From the NCBI GenBank assembly GCA_003152225.1, contig PLZQ01000272.1, positions 3,707 to 42,893 of the forward strand: a stretch of DNA of 39,187 nucleotides, in the 5' to 3' direction. The translations under genes were made by a program, and so were the position numbers. The notes under the pieces were generated by a model. That model worked only from the letters and a program-made list of their open reading frames with translations. It searched no databases and was not told where the DNA came from. Of this stretch, positions 7,393-15,967 are shown piece by piece; the first letter of the stretch is position 1, and every line of letters begins with the position of its first letter. Source of the stretch: Limisphaerales bacterium (lineage in GTDB: Bacteria; Verrucomicrobiota; Verrucomicrobiia; Limisphaerales; UBA8199).

Positions 7393-8331
7393 ATGTCCTC
7401 CCGCAGTGAAGTTTTGACCATCGAACACACGCTTCCGTCCGAGCGGCTTGACACCTTCTTGCGCGGCAAGTTTCCGGCAGTATCCCGGGGCGCGATTCAG
7501 CGGCTGATTGAGCAGGGCCACATCCAGGTCAACGGCCGGACCGTCAAGCCGACGCATACGCCGCGAGCGGGAGAACAAGTCGAGGTGCACTGGCCCGAAG
7601 CGCGCGCCGCCGAAGCCCAGCCGGAGGAGATGGCGCTCGACGTTTTGTTCGAGGATGAGACTCTGCTGGTTTTGAACAAGCCGCCGGGACTGGTGGTGCA
7701 TCCGGCGGCGGGCCATGAGGAGCATACGCTGGTCAACGCCCTGCTTCACCATTGTGCGGGGCAATTGAGCGGCATTGGCGGCGTGGCGCGGCCGGGCATC
7801 GTTCACCGTCTCGACAAGGACACCAGCGGCTGCCTGGTGGTGGCCAAGAATGACGAGACGCACCTGGCGCTCTCCGCCCAGTTTGCCACTCGTAAGGTAG
7901 AGAAGATTTACCACGCGATCCTTTGCGGTGAGTTGCCGCGCGACCAGGGCGAAATCCATGCGGCTATTGCCCGGCATCCGTCGCATCGTAAACGCATGGC
8001 GGTGGATGACGCAGCCGGGCGTGACGCGCGGACCAGCTATCATGTGCTGGAGCGTCTGCAGGGGGCAACCTTGGTCGAGGCAGTTTTACACACCGGTCGC
8101 ACCCACCAGATCCGCGTGCATTTCCAGTTCCTCGGCTTCCCGCTCGTGGGCGACGCGACGTATGGAAACCGCCAAAACCAACATCTTTCGGACCTCGCTG
8201 GCTACGCCGCGCCGCGCCAAATGTTGCACGCCTGGCATTTGACGTTCAGCCATCCTCGAACCGCCAAGCGCCTGAGCTTCGAGGCGCCGCTGCCAGAGGA
8301 TTTCCTGGACGCGCTAGCTGCCCTGCGCTAA
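7393..8331 (+). CDS. rluD: RluA/RluD-family 23S rRNA pseudouridine synthase
   Basis: An N-terminal S4 RNA-binding domain (RLDTFLRGKFPAVSRGAIQR to about residue 65) is joined to an RluA-type catalytic domain. The catalytic motif is GIVHRLDKDTSG with Asp141 as nucleophile, preceded by LLVLNKPPGLVVHPA. The late HTGRTHQIRVH and FLGFPLVGDATYG motifs are also present. RluD isomerises uridines in helix 69 of 23S rRNA; lspA-rluD is a common neighbour pair, which supports RluD over RluC. Assignment to the exact uridine sites is inference. Length of 312 residues is normal. Confidence 0.92.
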   Translation: MSSRSEVLTIEHTLPSERLDTFLRGKFPAVSRGAIQRLIEQGHIQVNGRTVKPTHTPRAGEQVEVHWPEARAAEAQPEEMALDVLFEDETLLVLNKPPGLVVHPAAGHEEHTLVNALLHHCAGQLSGIGGVARPGIVHRLDKDTSGCLVVAKNDETHLALSAQFATRKVEKIYHAILCGELPRDQGEIHAAIARHPSHRKRMAVDDAAGRDARTSYHVLERLQGATLVEAVLHTGRTHQIRVHFQFLGFPLVGDATYGNRQNQHLSDLAGYAAPRQMLHAWHLTFSHPRTAKRLSFEAPLPEDFLDALAALR

Positions 8332-8368
8332 GGCGGATCGGTCTCGGAAGAGGTGGGTTGGTTAGGGT

Positions 8369-8398
8369 TTGACACAGGGAGCAGGATGATAGTATTTT
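8369..8398 (+). promoter_or_regulatory. Candidate promoter for korAB
   Basis: A perfect TTGACA (8369-8374) and TATTTT (8393-8398), separated by 18 nt, lie about 80 nt before the korA ATG, in an otherwise gene-free gap of 147 nt after rluD. The leader is AT-rich. Confidence 0.45.
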
Positions 8399-8478
8399 AT
8401 ATCAACGGTTATGGGGACTGATTTGGTTTCAGTTCTCTAACCTTGCGCAGTTCAGACAAACTTTGATTAATATATTTC

Positions 8479-10302
8479 ATGAGCGATCCAATACTGGCTA
8501 GCGGGAGGGAAGGCGTGGCCCCCAAAGTCTCGAAGATCTCGGAGGCCGTCATCCGCATTGCGGGCAATTCCCAGGACGGTATCCAGGCGATCGGCGGTTT
8601 CCTGGCGAGGTTGGCCGGCCGCAGCGCCCAGGAGGTTATGACCTTCATGACGATTCCTTCGACCATTTCGGGGGGGCCTTCGATCTTCCAGGTACGGATC
8701 GGCTCGGGCGAAGTGCTCAGCGCGGGCGATGACGCCGATGTGCTGCTGGCCTTCTATCAGCATTCTTACGAAGAGCACATCGGATCGCTGAAGCAGGGCG
8801 GGATCGTGCTTTACGACTCCGACCACGTGGAGCCCAACGCGGAGTGGCAGCAGCAATATCATCACGTGGGCGTTCCAATCTCCAGTTTGACGATTGAGGC
8901 GATCGGCGGCACGGCCAAGGACAAAGGGAAGAACATCTTCGCGTTGGGCCTGGTGGCCCGCATCTTCGACCTGGATGTCGCGAAACTGGAGGCGCTGGTC
9001 AGCGAGCGCTTCGGTGGCAAGGATGCGAGCGTCCTGAATAACGCGCTGGCGGCCTTCCGGGCCGGATACAATCACTCGCTCGGCGATGTGCTGGAGACGT
9101 TCAGGTTCGTAGAGAGCCAGGGCAAGAATCGCAACCAAGTCGTGATGAACGGCAACGAGTCGCTGGCTTACGGGCTGATCGCCGCGGGTGTTCGCTTCGG
9201 CGCGGCCTATCCCATCACGCCCTGGTCGGACGTGATGGAAATCCTGCGCCGCGAGCTGCCCAAGTATGGGGGCACTTTCGTGCAATGCGAAGATGAGATC
9301 GCGGCCATCTCGATGGCCAACGGGGCGAGTTTCGCCGGTCGCGTCGCCGTGACCGGCTCCAGCGGGCCGGGCATCTCGCTAAAGATGGAATCGCTCGGCT
9401 GGGCGGTGATGGCTGAGGTTCCGTTGGTGGTGATTGACGTCCAGCGCGGCGGCCCTTCCACCGGCCTGCCGACGCAGGTCGAGCAATCGGATTTGAACCT
9501 GGCCTGCTTTGGCAGCCATGGGGACGCGCCGCGTGTCGTGCTCGCCCCGGCTGGCGTGGAGGATTGTTTCTACACCGCTATCGAAGCTGTCAATATCGCC
9601 CGCCGATACAACGTGCCGGTATTCGTGCTCAGCGACCAGGCGATCGCCACCCGCATCGAGGCATTTGCTGAGCCGGATCTGGAGAGGATCTGCCAGGACA
9701 TTAGCCCGGACCTAACGCCGGTGGCCGACTACAAACCCTACGACCTGTCCTCCCCCGACGGCGTGACGCCCCGGGTGGTACCGGGCACGCCAATTTTGAG
9801 CGGTCGCTATCCCATTGCCGGCGGTCTAGAGCATGACGAGCTCGGCCATCCGACCGGCTCACCTGAGTTGCATACGCAGATGACGGCCAAGCGGCGCAAG
9901 AAACTGCAAGCGCTGGCGGCCACGCTGCCGACCCCCAAAGTGAATGGTCCAACCGAAGGCAACCTGCTGTTGGTGGGCTGGGGTTCGACGCAAGGCCCAA
10001 TCCGGGAAGCCGTGGACCGCGCCCGGGCTGCAGGCAATAGCGTTTCCGCCCTGCACATCAAGTATCTCAATCCGCTGCCGCCGGGATTGGAAAACATCTT
10101 CTCCGGCTTCAATGCCGTCCGTGTGGTGGAACTGAATGACGAAGGCCTTTACGGCTACGGCCAGCTCGCCGGTCTGCTGCGCGCACGCTATTGCGATCCC
10201 AAGATTCGCGGCTACAACAAGACCGACGGCCTGACCTGGAAAGTGAAAGAAATCCTCGAACGCGCCAAAGCCGACGTCAATGCCGCCTTGCGCAAGCACT
10301 AG
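8479..10302 (+). CDS. korA: 2-oxoacid:acceptor (2-oxoglutarate:ferredoxin) oxidoreductase, fused gamma-alpha subunit
   Basis: This 607-residue subunit joins two domains. Residues about 20-200 form the gamma (KorC-like) domain with IAGNSQDGIQAIGGFLARLA. Residues about 215-600 form the alpha domain with GNESLAYGLIAAG, AAYPITPWSD, QCEDEIAAISMANGASFAG, TGSSGPGISL and QRGGPSTGLPTQVEQSDL, all classic for the pyruvate/2-oxoglutarate:ferredoxin oxidoreductase family. The enzyme decarboxylates 2-oxoacids with coenzyme A and passes electrons to ferredoxin. The gamma-alpha fusion with a separate short beta subunit fits KorAB. No separate ferredoxin or delta subunit gene is nearby. The acid specificity (2-oxoglutarate) is inferred from architecture, not proved. 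Confidence 0.9.
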   Translation: MSDPILASGREGVAPKVSKISEAVIRIAGNSQDGIQAIGGFLARLAGRSAQEVMTFMTIPSTISGGPSIFQVRIGSGEVLSAGDDADVLLAFYQHSYEEHIGSLKQGGIVLYDSDHVEPNAEWQQQYHHVGVPISSLTIEAIGGTAKDKGKNIFALGLVARIFDLDVAKLEALVSERFGGKDASVLNNALAAFRAGYNHSLGDVLETFRFVESQGKNRNQVVMNGNESLAYGLIAAGVRFGAAYPITPWSDVMEILRRELPKYGGTFVQCEDEIAAISMANGASFAGRVAVTGSSGPGISLKMESLGWAVMAEVPLVVIDVQRGGPSTGLPTQVEQSDLNLACFGSHGDAPRVVLAPAGVEDCFYTAIEAVNIARRYNVPVFVLSDQAIATRIEAFAEPDLERICQDISPDLTPVADYKPYDLSSPDGVTPRVVPGTPILSGRYPIAGGLEHDELGHPTGSPELHTQMTAKRRKKLQALAATLPTPKVNGPTEGNLLLVGWGSTQGPIREAVDRARAAGNSVSALHIKYLNPLPPGLENIFSGFNAVRVVELNDEGLYGYGQLAGLLRARYCDPKIRGYNKTDGLTWKVKEILERAKADVNAALRKH

Positions 10303-10359
10303 CCGATGACCGATCACTCATCAACCATCACCGCTTTAACGCTTTAACGAACTAACAAT

Positions 10360-11298
10360 ATGACTGCCCCAGCAATAGAGATCCCTGCCCCCAAAGCCAG
10401 TACGGTTGTCTCCCCGCCTTCCGCCGAACGCAAGCCGCTGACGAAAAAAGAAATCGCTGCCGATCATCCCACCTGGTGTCCCGGCTGCGGTGACTTCTCC
10501 GTGCTCGCGCTCTACTTCAAGATGATCGAAAAGCGCAAGCTGTGGCAGGAGAAGTTCACCACCATCTCCGGCATCGGCTGTTCGAGCCGCTTCCCGTATT
10601 TCGTGCAGGCCTACGGCGCGCACTATATCCACGGCCGCTCGCTGCCTTTCGCCAGCGGGATCTCCCTTTCCCGGCCCGACCTGCACGTGTTCGTGTTTGG
10701 CGGCGACGGCGATCTCTTCTCCATCGGCGGCAATCATTTCACCCACACCGCCCGCAAGAACGTCAAGCTGACCTGCGTGGCGATGGACAACTGGGTCTAT
10801 GGCCTGACCAAGAAACAGACCTCGCCCACGTCGCCCGTCGGTTTCAAAAGCAAGACCGACATTTGGGGCGCGGTGGATTACCCGATCAACCCAATGAAGC
10901 AGGCCATCGCAGCGGGCGCCAGCTTTGTCGCGCGGACCACGAGCACCAATCCGAATCACCTGCTTCAGATGATGGAAGCGGCGATCGATCACGACGGCTT
11001 CAGCTTCATTGAATGCCTGAGCGAATGCGTGGAGTTTTATGAAGGCGCTTTCGACGCCGCAAACCCGCGCAAGGGCGGCGTCTTCAACGTTGTCCCGCCC
11101 GATCACGATGTAACCGACGAGGCGGCGGCGTATAAGCTCGCGGACGAGCCATTCCCCGGCTACTTCGGCATCTTCTACAAGAAGACCAAACCGACCAAGA
11201 ATACCAAGGAAGCCGGCCTCAGCGCCGCGGCAGTCGAGAAGGTCAAGGGCCTCAAGGATTGGCAGATACTGCAGAAGACCTTTGATCGGACGAAGTAA
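10360..11298 (+). CDS. korB: 2-oxoacid:ferredoxin oxidoreductase beta subunit (thiamine-diphosphate binding)
   Basis: The partner of the preceding subunit. Seen: HPTWCPGCGDF with Cys40 and Cys43, which in this family help bind the 4Fe-4S cluster, IGCSSRFPYF, HGRSLPFASG, the thiamine-diphosphate motif GGDGD (114-118) ending at MDNWVYGLTKKQTSPTSP, and HDGFSFIECLSECVEF. The 312-residue length and missing ferredoxin domain match KorB. It begins 57 nt after korA, in a spacer that contains a short tandem CTTTAACG word. It is followed by gluQ after about 20 nt, so the three genes probably share a transcript. Confidence 0.92.
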   Translation: MTAPAIEIPAPKASTVVSPPSAERKPLTKKEIAADHPTWCPGCGDFSVLALYFKMIEKRKLWQEKFTTISGIGCSSRFPYFVQAYGAHYIHGRSLPFASGISLSRPDLHVFVFGGDGDLFSIGGNHFTHTARKNVKLTCVAMDNWVYGLTKKQTSPTSPVGFKSKTDIWGAVDYPINPMKQAIAAGASFVARTTSTNPNHLLQMMEAAIDHDGFSFIECLSECVEFYEGAFDAANPRKGGVFNVVPPDHDVTDEAAAYKLADEPFPGYFGIFYKKTKPTKNTKEAGLSAAAVEKVKGLKDWQILQKTFDRTK

Positions 11299-11319
11299 GT
11301 TTGTTACGTAGCGGGTGTG

Positions 11320-12198
11320 ATGACTCAGGTCACACCAGGTGCCACATACCGGGGACGCCTCGCGCCCTCGCCCACGGGCTACCTGCATCTCGGCCACGCG
11401 CGCACCTTCTGGATTGCGCAGCAACGCGCCCAGGCCAACGGCGGCGTGCTCGTACTGCGAAATGAGGACCTGGATGCCACGCGCTTCAAGCTGGAGTTTG
11501 TCAGCGCCATGCTCGAAGACCTCGGGTGGTTTGGCTTTGCCTGGCAAGAAGGGCCGGATTGCGGCGGACCGTTTGGGCCCTACAACCAAAGCGAACGGCG
11601 CGAGTTCTATCTGGCTGCTATGCGAAAGCTGCTGGCCGGCGGGTTTATCTATCCGTGCACTTGCTCGCGGTCCGACGTGCGGCGGGCATTGGCGGCGCCG
11701 CACCAGGGCGAGGATGAGCCCGTGTATCCAGGCACTTGCCGCGCGAAGTACAAGGCGGGCGGCAAGGAGGGCTCATTCGATCCGGAATCGACGAGCGGCT
11801 CACCACACAAGAGGAATTGGCGCTTCCGTGTTCCAGACGGCGAGGTGATCGCGTTCGAGGATGGCGCGTGCGGGCCGCAGCAGTTCATCGCGGGCAAGGA
11901 CTTTGGCGATTTCGTGGTATGGCGGCATGATGGCGTTCCGGCTTACCAGCTTTCCGTCGTGGTGGACGACGCGGCGATGCAGATAACAGAAGTGGTGCGC
12001 GGCGCCGACTTGCTCCCATCAACCGCCCGGCAATTGCTGTTGTATCGCGCGCTTGGAGCGCCCGCTCCCCAATTCTACCACTGCCCGTTGATGACGGATG
12101 AGAAGGGAGTCCGCCTAGCCAAGCGCCACGATTCCTTGAGCCTGCGCCGCCTGCGCGCGGAAGGAAACTCCCCGGCGCAACTCCGCGCCCGGTGGTGA
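11320..12198 (+). CDS. gluQ: Glutamyl-Q tRNA(Asp) synthetase
   Basis: GluQ-RS attaches glutamate to queuosine at the wobble position of tRNA(Asp). It is a truncated paralog of glutamyl-tRNA synthetase without the anticodon-binding domain. Seen: YRGRLAPSPTGYLHLGHART (HIGH-type signature), LRNEDLDATR, a cysteine-rich zinc region (CTCSRSD and later GTCR), VVWRHDGVPAYQLSVVVDDA, VVRGADLL and the KMSKS-like LAKRHDS. At 293 residues it is too short for a full GltX. GTG at 11317 directly precedes the ATG I use, and either could start translation. A queuosine pathway elsewhere in the genome is implied. Confidence 0.92.
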   Translation: MTQVTPGATYRGRLAPSPTGYLHLGHARTFWIAQQRAQANGGVLVLRNEDLDATRFKLEFVSAMLEDLGWFGFAWQEGPDCGGPFGPYNQSERREFYLAAMRKLLAGGFIYPCTCSRSDVRRALAAPHQGEDEPVYPGTCRAKYKAGGKEGSFDPESTSGSPHKRNWRFRVPDGEVIAFEDGACGPQQFIAGKDFGDFVVWRHDGVPAYQLSVVVDDAAMQITEVVRGADLLPSTARQLLLYRALGAPAPQFYHCPLMTDEKGVRLAKRHDSLSLRRLRAEGNSPAQLRARW

Positions 12199-12232
12199 CG
12201 CCGGACGCACTGGGCTTAGCGGCATGCACCGA

Positions 12233-12832
12233 TCACGGCAACGGTTGACCGGCCGCCTGCCAGGCTTTGATCGCCTCGACCGGGTGCAGGAGCATGATGA
12301 TGTTCAGGGTCAGATTATCCCGTACCCACAGCGCACAGCCAATTTCCATGATGATAACGGCGGCCACACTGACCCACGGACGTACTCGGGATGCGAACAG
12401 AAAGCCGAGGGACATCATTGAGATGTCGCTCAGCGAATTCATCACACTATCGCCGACGTAGCCCAGCGCAATGGTCGCCTCGCGGTAGCGGTTGATGATC
12501 AACGGAGAGTTCTCAAGCAACTCCCAGCCCGCCTCGATCAGCACTGCGATCAGGAATCGGTGGCGGACCGGCATTTTGCGCGCTACCAGCCACAATAGCC
12601 CGAAGAACAATATGCCGTGCGCGAGGTGCGAAAATGAGTAAGGATCGGCCAATCGTTGGGAACATTCGCTGCTCCAAATATTCCCTTCCCACAGGCCAAA
12701 CCTGCCGTCCGGCCCGAGAAGGGACCGGCCCATCGAAAGCTCAATGCCACCCGTCAGCACCAGCACTGAAAGAAAAGCGACGATGCTCCAATGGTAGTCT
12801 CTAAGGAATGCAGGGATGGCCTCGGATGCCAT
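12233..12832 (-). CDS. DUF2585 (UPF0314) integral membrane protein
   Basis: The protein has five or six hydrophobic segments and the family signature WEGNIWSSECSQRLADPYSF, followed by SHLAHGILFF, EAGWELLENSPLIINRYREA, ALGYVGDSVMNSLSD and VRDNLTLNIIMLLHP. I recognise this as DUF2585, whose biochemical function is not known. I choose ATG 12832 because GAGGT lies seven bases upstream; a GTG at 12862 would add ten residues without family resemblance. It converges with gluQ, leaving only 34 nt between stops. A role in envelope biology is only a guess from its membrane location. Confidence 0.88.
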   Translation of the reverse strand: MASEAIPAFLRDYHWSIVAFLSVLVLTGGIELSMGRSLLGPDGRFGLWEGNIWSSECSQRLADPYSFSHLAHGILFFGLLWLVARKMPVRHRFLIAVLIEAGWELLENSPLIINRYREATIALGYVGDSVMNSLSDISMMSLGFLFASRVRPWVSVAAVIIMEIGCALWVRDNLTLNIIMLLHPVEAIKAWQAAGQPLP

Positions 12833-13424
12833 GCGGCAACCTCGCCGCAAAGCATCGAACACTGAGAATGATGCTTCTTCCCGGCTATTAATGCGGTTAG
12901 CGTGGCATGGCCACGGTAAGCCATCAAGCTCGAATGAGTGACCCGGCCCACAGCCTGGGAGGCATCAAGCTTGCGAGGACCGCTTGCATACGGCGGAGCG
13001 GTCATACCTCCGCCTTCCATCGAGTGCCAATCGCCGTTTACCTGCCTTCCAAAGCGGTCTGAATCCCGCTTCTCTGCTGCCCGCTTCCTGAATCCCATGA
13101 TTCCCTCTGGCCGGAACGGGCGGTTTCGCCTATTCAGTGAGGTCTCCAGCGGTGTATCTCAATATTGGACAGTTTCCCGTCTCGCAACCTGAAGAGCCAG
13201 CATTTATCCCAGTTCCTTCGTTGGCCGGGGTGGACTAACCGGGCGGAACTGCGTGCCAAGGAGACCACCCGCCCAGCCCCAACACGGACATTTCGGCGGA
13301 ACGCCCCTGTCGGCTTTGACTGAAGTCGGGAGGCTGAGGTGCCTGTCCATGGCTGCCGCCGTTTCCTGCTTTCCGAGGCGGCGGCTTTCGACTAAGCTGT
13401 TCCTGAGTAAATAAACAGGACGCT
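12833..13424. other. Gene-free intergenic stretch of about 590 bp
   Basis: No reading frame here has convincing protein character; the 114-residue minus frame at 12754-13098 overlaps DUF2585 and looks like a shadow. It contains the alternative hairpins at 12978-13014. It also has a 9-bp stem (GCTGCCGCC with GGCGGCGGC, one G-T pair) near 13345-13390, not followed by a T-run. I see no RNA gene. Confidence 0.5.
12978..13014. repeat. Overlapping alternative hairpins
   Basis: GACCGC (12978-12983) pairs with GCGGTC (12998-13003). GGCGGAG (12992-12998) pairs with CTCCGCC (13008-13014). The two stems share one base and have overlapping loops, so only one can form at a time. Function unknown. Confidence 0.5.
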
Positions 13425-13934
13425 ATGCCAATATACGAATATGCCTGCCCGAAGTGCCGGGTGATCTTCAACTTCCTGTCGAAGCGGATCAAGCCTGACC
13501 GCTTGCCGGTCTGCCCCAAGTGCGGAAACAAGAAGATGACCAAGCAGATGAGCCGGTTCGCCATGTCCCGCGGGCTGAAGGAGCCGGCGGCGAAGAGCGA
13601 GCCGGGAACGGGTGAACCGCCGATGCCCGATTTCGATGATCCGCGCATGGAGAAGGCCATGATGGAGATGGAGCGGGACATGGAGCACCTGGACGAGAAC
13701 AACCCCAAGCACATGGCCCACATGATGCGCAAGATGAAAGATCTCATGCCGCCGGGCACGGTGCCCAAGGAACTCGATGTCGCGATCAAACGCCTCGAAG
13801 CGGGCGAGGACCCGGAGAAGATTGAGGAGGATATGGGCGATGTCCTGGGCGATTTCATGGGCGGGCCGGACGAAGAGGGCGGGATGGGCGGCGGCGCTCC
13901 GTACTCGCACGATAGCGGGTTGTATGACTATTGA
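13425..13934 (+). CDS. FmdB-type zinc ribbon protein with acidic, Met-rich extension
   Basis: The first 40 residues match the FmdB zinc ribbon: MPIYEYACPKC, with Cys8 and Cys11, then a second pair, Cys30 and Cys33, in CPKCG. The family name derives from a putative regulator of formamidase genes, but its real role is uncertain. After the ribbon comes a long extension (about residues 50-169) rich in Met, Glu and Asp, predicted helical around EKAMMEMERDMEHLDE, ending in a Gly-rich, tyrosine-terminated tail. Plain FmdB proteins are often near 70-110 residues, so the extension is notable. AGGA lies four bases before the ATG. The Nudix gene follows after a 130-nt gap holding an inverted repeat. Confidence 0.82.
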   Translation: MPIYEYACPKCRVIFNFLSKRIKPDRLPVCPKCGNKKMTKQMSRFAMSRGLKEPAAKSEPGTGEPPMPDFDDPRMEKAMMEMERDMEHLDENNPKHMAHMMRKMKDLMPPGTVPKELDVAIKRLEAGEDPEKIEEDMGDVLGDFMGGPDEEGGMGGGAPYSHDSGLYDY

Positions 13935-13951
13935 TTGGTTACATGGTTGCA

Positions 13952-14048
13952 GGGTTACATCGTTACATGAGGAACGCCCGGGAAGATTAGCGTCGCAGTC
14001 GCCACCTTGCCGACCCTGTACCCATGTAACCATGTAACGATGTAACCC
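13952..14048. repeat. Inverted repeat of GTTACATG words
   Basis: An 18-nt arm at 13952-13969 (GGGTTACATCGTTACATG) is perfectly complementary to 14031-14048. Both arms are made of the word GTTACATG with neighbouring copies outside the perfect part. The 61-nt interior shows no gene. The pair fills the space between the FmdB and Nudix genes. Confidence 0.85.
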
Positions 14049-14063
14049 TTCCAAAAGAAGCCC

Positions 14064-14522
14064 ATGGCCCATATCCACGAGAAAATTGACTTCACGGTCT
14101 CCATCTTTGTCGTTCAGGACGGCAAGGTTCTGTTGATCCACCACCGCAATCTGAACAAGTGGTTGCCGCTGGGCGGGCACGTCGAGCTGGACGAAGACCC
14201 GGAAACCGCCGCTTTGCGCGAGGCTAAAGAGGAGAGCGGATTGGAAGTCGAGTTGCTGGGCGAACGCCCGCCCACGACGGAACCGGGCACCCGCGCCCTG
14301 ATTACCCCGCGGTTCATGGATATCCATCGCATCAGTGCCACACACGAGCACATCGGCTTGATTTACTGGGCGCGCCCGAAGAGCGGCACGCTGACGCTGG
14401 CCCCCTCCGAGCACCACGACATCCGCTGGTGCTTCGCCGAAGACCTGAACACTCTGCACCCGCCAATGACCGAAGCGGTGAAATGGTACTGCCGCGCGGC
14501 CCTGGAGGAAGTTGAGGGTTGA
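14064..14522 (+). CDS. Nudix hydrolase
   Basis: Residues 38-60 fit the Nudix box G-x5-E-x7-R-E-x-x-E-E-x-G-x exactly (GHVELDE then REAKEESGL), so this is a pyrophosphohydrolase acting on a nucleoside diphosphate linked to another group. The 152-residue length is a single Nudix domain. The start MAHIHEKIDFTVSIFVV suits the first beta strand. The neighbours (FmdB, MFS) do not reveal the substrate. The gene end overlaps the beginning of a TTGAG word array. Confidence 0.92.
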   Translation: MAHIHEKIDFTVSIFVVQDGKVLLIHHRNLNKWLPLGGHVELDEDPETAALREAKEESGLEVELLGERPPTTEPGTRALITPRFMDIHRISATHEHIGLIYWARPKSGTLTLAPSEHHDIRWCFAEDLNTLHPPMTEAVKWYCRAALEEVEG

Positions 14523-14586
14523 GAGTTGAGAGTTGAGGGATCGGAGTCCCGGATACCCTTCACGCATCACGCATCACGCATCACGC
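14511..14586. repeat. Two adjacent short tandem word arrays (GAGTTGA and GCATCAC types)
   Basis: From 14511 to 14539 the word GTTGAG repeats with period 7 (GTTGAGGGTTGAGAGTTGAG and on). From 14561 to 14586 CACGCAT repeats three to four times, also with period 7. The arrays bridge the Nudix stop and the MFS start. Confidence 0.8.
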
Positions 14587-14591
14587 CCCTC

Positions 14592-15767
14592 ATGTTTTCG
14601 CGCCGACTCAAGTCCGGATACTTCGTCCTCGAAGGCCTTAACTCCTTCGCGACGGTTTACTATTTCTACTATTTCTACTTCTTCATGCAGACGGTGTATG
14701 GCTTTGGCAACAAGGCCAACCTCGCGCTCGCTGCGCTGAACGGGGCAGTGTATGCGGTCATGGCCTGGCAGGGCGGGAATTTTGCCCAGCGCTTCGGCTA
14801 TTTCACCGCACTCAAGACAGGTTTTGTGATTATGATGGGGGCGCTCGCTGTCGGCAGCCAGGTTCATTCCGCTGGCGGGCACATCGTCGTCATGGCCGTG
14901 ACGGTGGTCGGTATGTGCTTCACCTGGCCAACGCTTGAGGCGCTCGTGAGCGAAGGGGAAACGCGCGCTGGTGTCCAGCGCATGGTCGGGATCTATAACA
15001 TGACGTGGGCCGGCGCTGGTGCCGTATCCTACTTCATCGGCGGCGCAATGCTTGAGAAGCTCGGGCCGCGGAGCCTGTTCTACGTCCCGGTGGGAATCCA
15101 GATCATCCAGCTCAGCCTGACGTTGTGGCTGGAGTCACAGGCTCGTAAGGCCGCGCCTGCAAGTGTGACGGAATCGGCCCCTTCAGTCCCAGACCCGCAT
15201 CCGCATCCCGCCGCCATGACCAAGGTGTTTCTTCGTCTGGCGTGGCTAGCCAATCCGTTCGCGTATATCGCCATCAACACCCTTATCGCCGTGATTCCCG
15301 GCGTAGCGAAACGGATGGATCTCTCAACCATGCTTGCCGGCTTCTGCTGCTCGATCTGGTGCTTTTCGCGGCTGGGAGCGTTCTTTGTGCTGTGGCGTTG
15401 GAACGGCTGGCATTACCGCTTCCGCTGGCTGCTCGTTTCTTACCTGGTGATGGTGGGGACGTTTGCCGCCATTTTGCTGGTGCCAAACCTTGCGGTGCTG
15501 ATCCTGGCGGAAATCATCTTCGGCTGCGTGGCCGGCCTCATCTACTACTCGTCGCTGTTTTACTCAATGGACCTCGGCGACACTAAAGGCGAGCACGGCG
15601 GCATTCACGAGGCCGCGATTGGTCTGGGCAATTTCGCCGGCCCGGCCGTCGGCGCCGCCTCGCTCTATTTCCTCCCCCAATACGCCAATAGCGGGGCGTT
15701 TGCCGTGAGCGGCCTGCTGCTCCTCGGCCTGGGCGGCTTGCTCGCCATCTGGCATAAAGGAACTTAG
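14592..15767 (+). CDS. Major facilitator superfamily transporter
   Basis: A 391-residue polytopic membrane protein with about 11-12 hydrophobic segments, for example around YYFYYFYFFMQ, VIMMGALAVGSQ, ILAEIIFGCVAGLIYY and GLLLLGLGGLLAIW. A hydrophilic Ala/Pro-rich linker, near the middle (ESAPSVPDPHPHP), separates two halves, as in MFS carriers. I start at ATG 14592 because the upstream frame encodes only the repeat arrays. The N-terminal signature is degenerate and the substrate cannot be inferred. The next gene, fabI, lies beyond a long inverted repeat. Confidence 0.8.
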   Translation: MFSRRLKSGYFVLEGLNSFATVYYFYYFYFFMQTVYGFGNKANLALAALNGAVYAVMAWQGGNFAQRFGYFTALKTGFVIMMGALAVGSQVHSAGGHIVVMAVTVVGMCFTWPTLEALVSEGETRAGVQRMVGIYNMTWAGAGAVSYFIGGAMLEKLGPRSLFYVPVGIQIIQLSLTLWLESQARKAAPASVTESAPSVPDPHPHPAAMTKVFLRLAWLANPFAYIAINTLIAVIPGVAKRMDLSTMLAGFCCSIWCFSRLGAFFVLWRWNGWHYRFRWLLVSYLVMVGTFAAILLVPNLAVLILAEIIFGCVAGLIYYSSLFYSMDLGDTKGEHGGIHEAAIGLGNFAGPAVGAASLYFLPQYANSGAFAVSGLLLLGLGGLLAIWHKGT

Positions 15768-15785
15768 GTGCGGGCAACGAAACCC

Positions 15786-15967
15786 AACCACAGATGGACA
15801 CAGATGAACTCAGATATCCGCGAATTACGCGAATACACGCGAATTGGGAACGGACATCAACAACCAGCAAGGGGGCGGAGCGACTCAGGAACATAAGAAT
15901 TCGTGTCAATTAGCGTAATTCGCGGATAATCAGGTTTATCTGTGTTTATCTGTGTCCATCTGTGGTT
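15786..15967. repeat. Long inverted repeat with CACAGATGGACACAGAT words
   Basis: The left arm (about 15786-15844) begins AACCACAGATGGACACAGAT and continues into CCGCGAATTACGCGAAT. The right arm (about 15907-15967) is its imperfect reverse complement, ending ATCTGTGTCCATCTGTGGTT. Each arm has two word types, an ACAGAT array and a CGCGAATTA array, in mirror order. The interior of about 60 bp has no open frame. It lies in a 317-bp gap between MFS and fabI. It resembles a miniature non-autonomous element, but no flanking duplication was identified. Confidence 0.85.

Noticed and set aside
10336-11703. 455-residue frame on the minus strand
   Set aside because: Shadow of korB and gluQ, which have clear family motifs on the plus strand.
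12754-13098. 114-residue minus frame upstream of DUF2585
   Set aside because: Overlaps the DUF2585 start in another frame, has no family features, and the hairpins at 12978-13014 lie inside it.
13392-14570. 392-residue frame on the minus strand
   Set aside because: Shadow of the FmdB-like and Nudix genes. The composition is Arg/His/Leu-rich and no domain is seen.
13952-15967. CRISPR array
   Set aside because: The repeats are short words with no regular spacers of 30-40 nt, and no cas genes are nearby.
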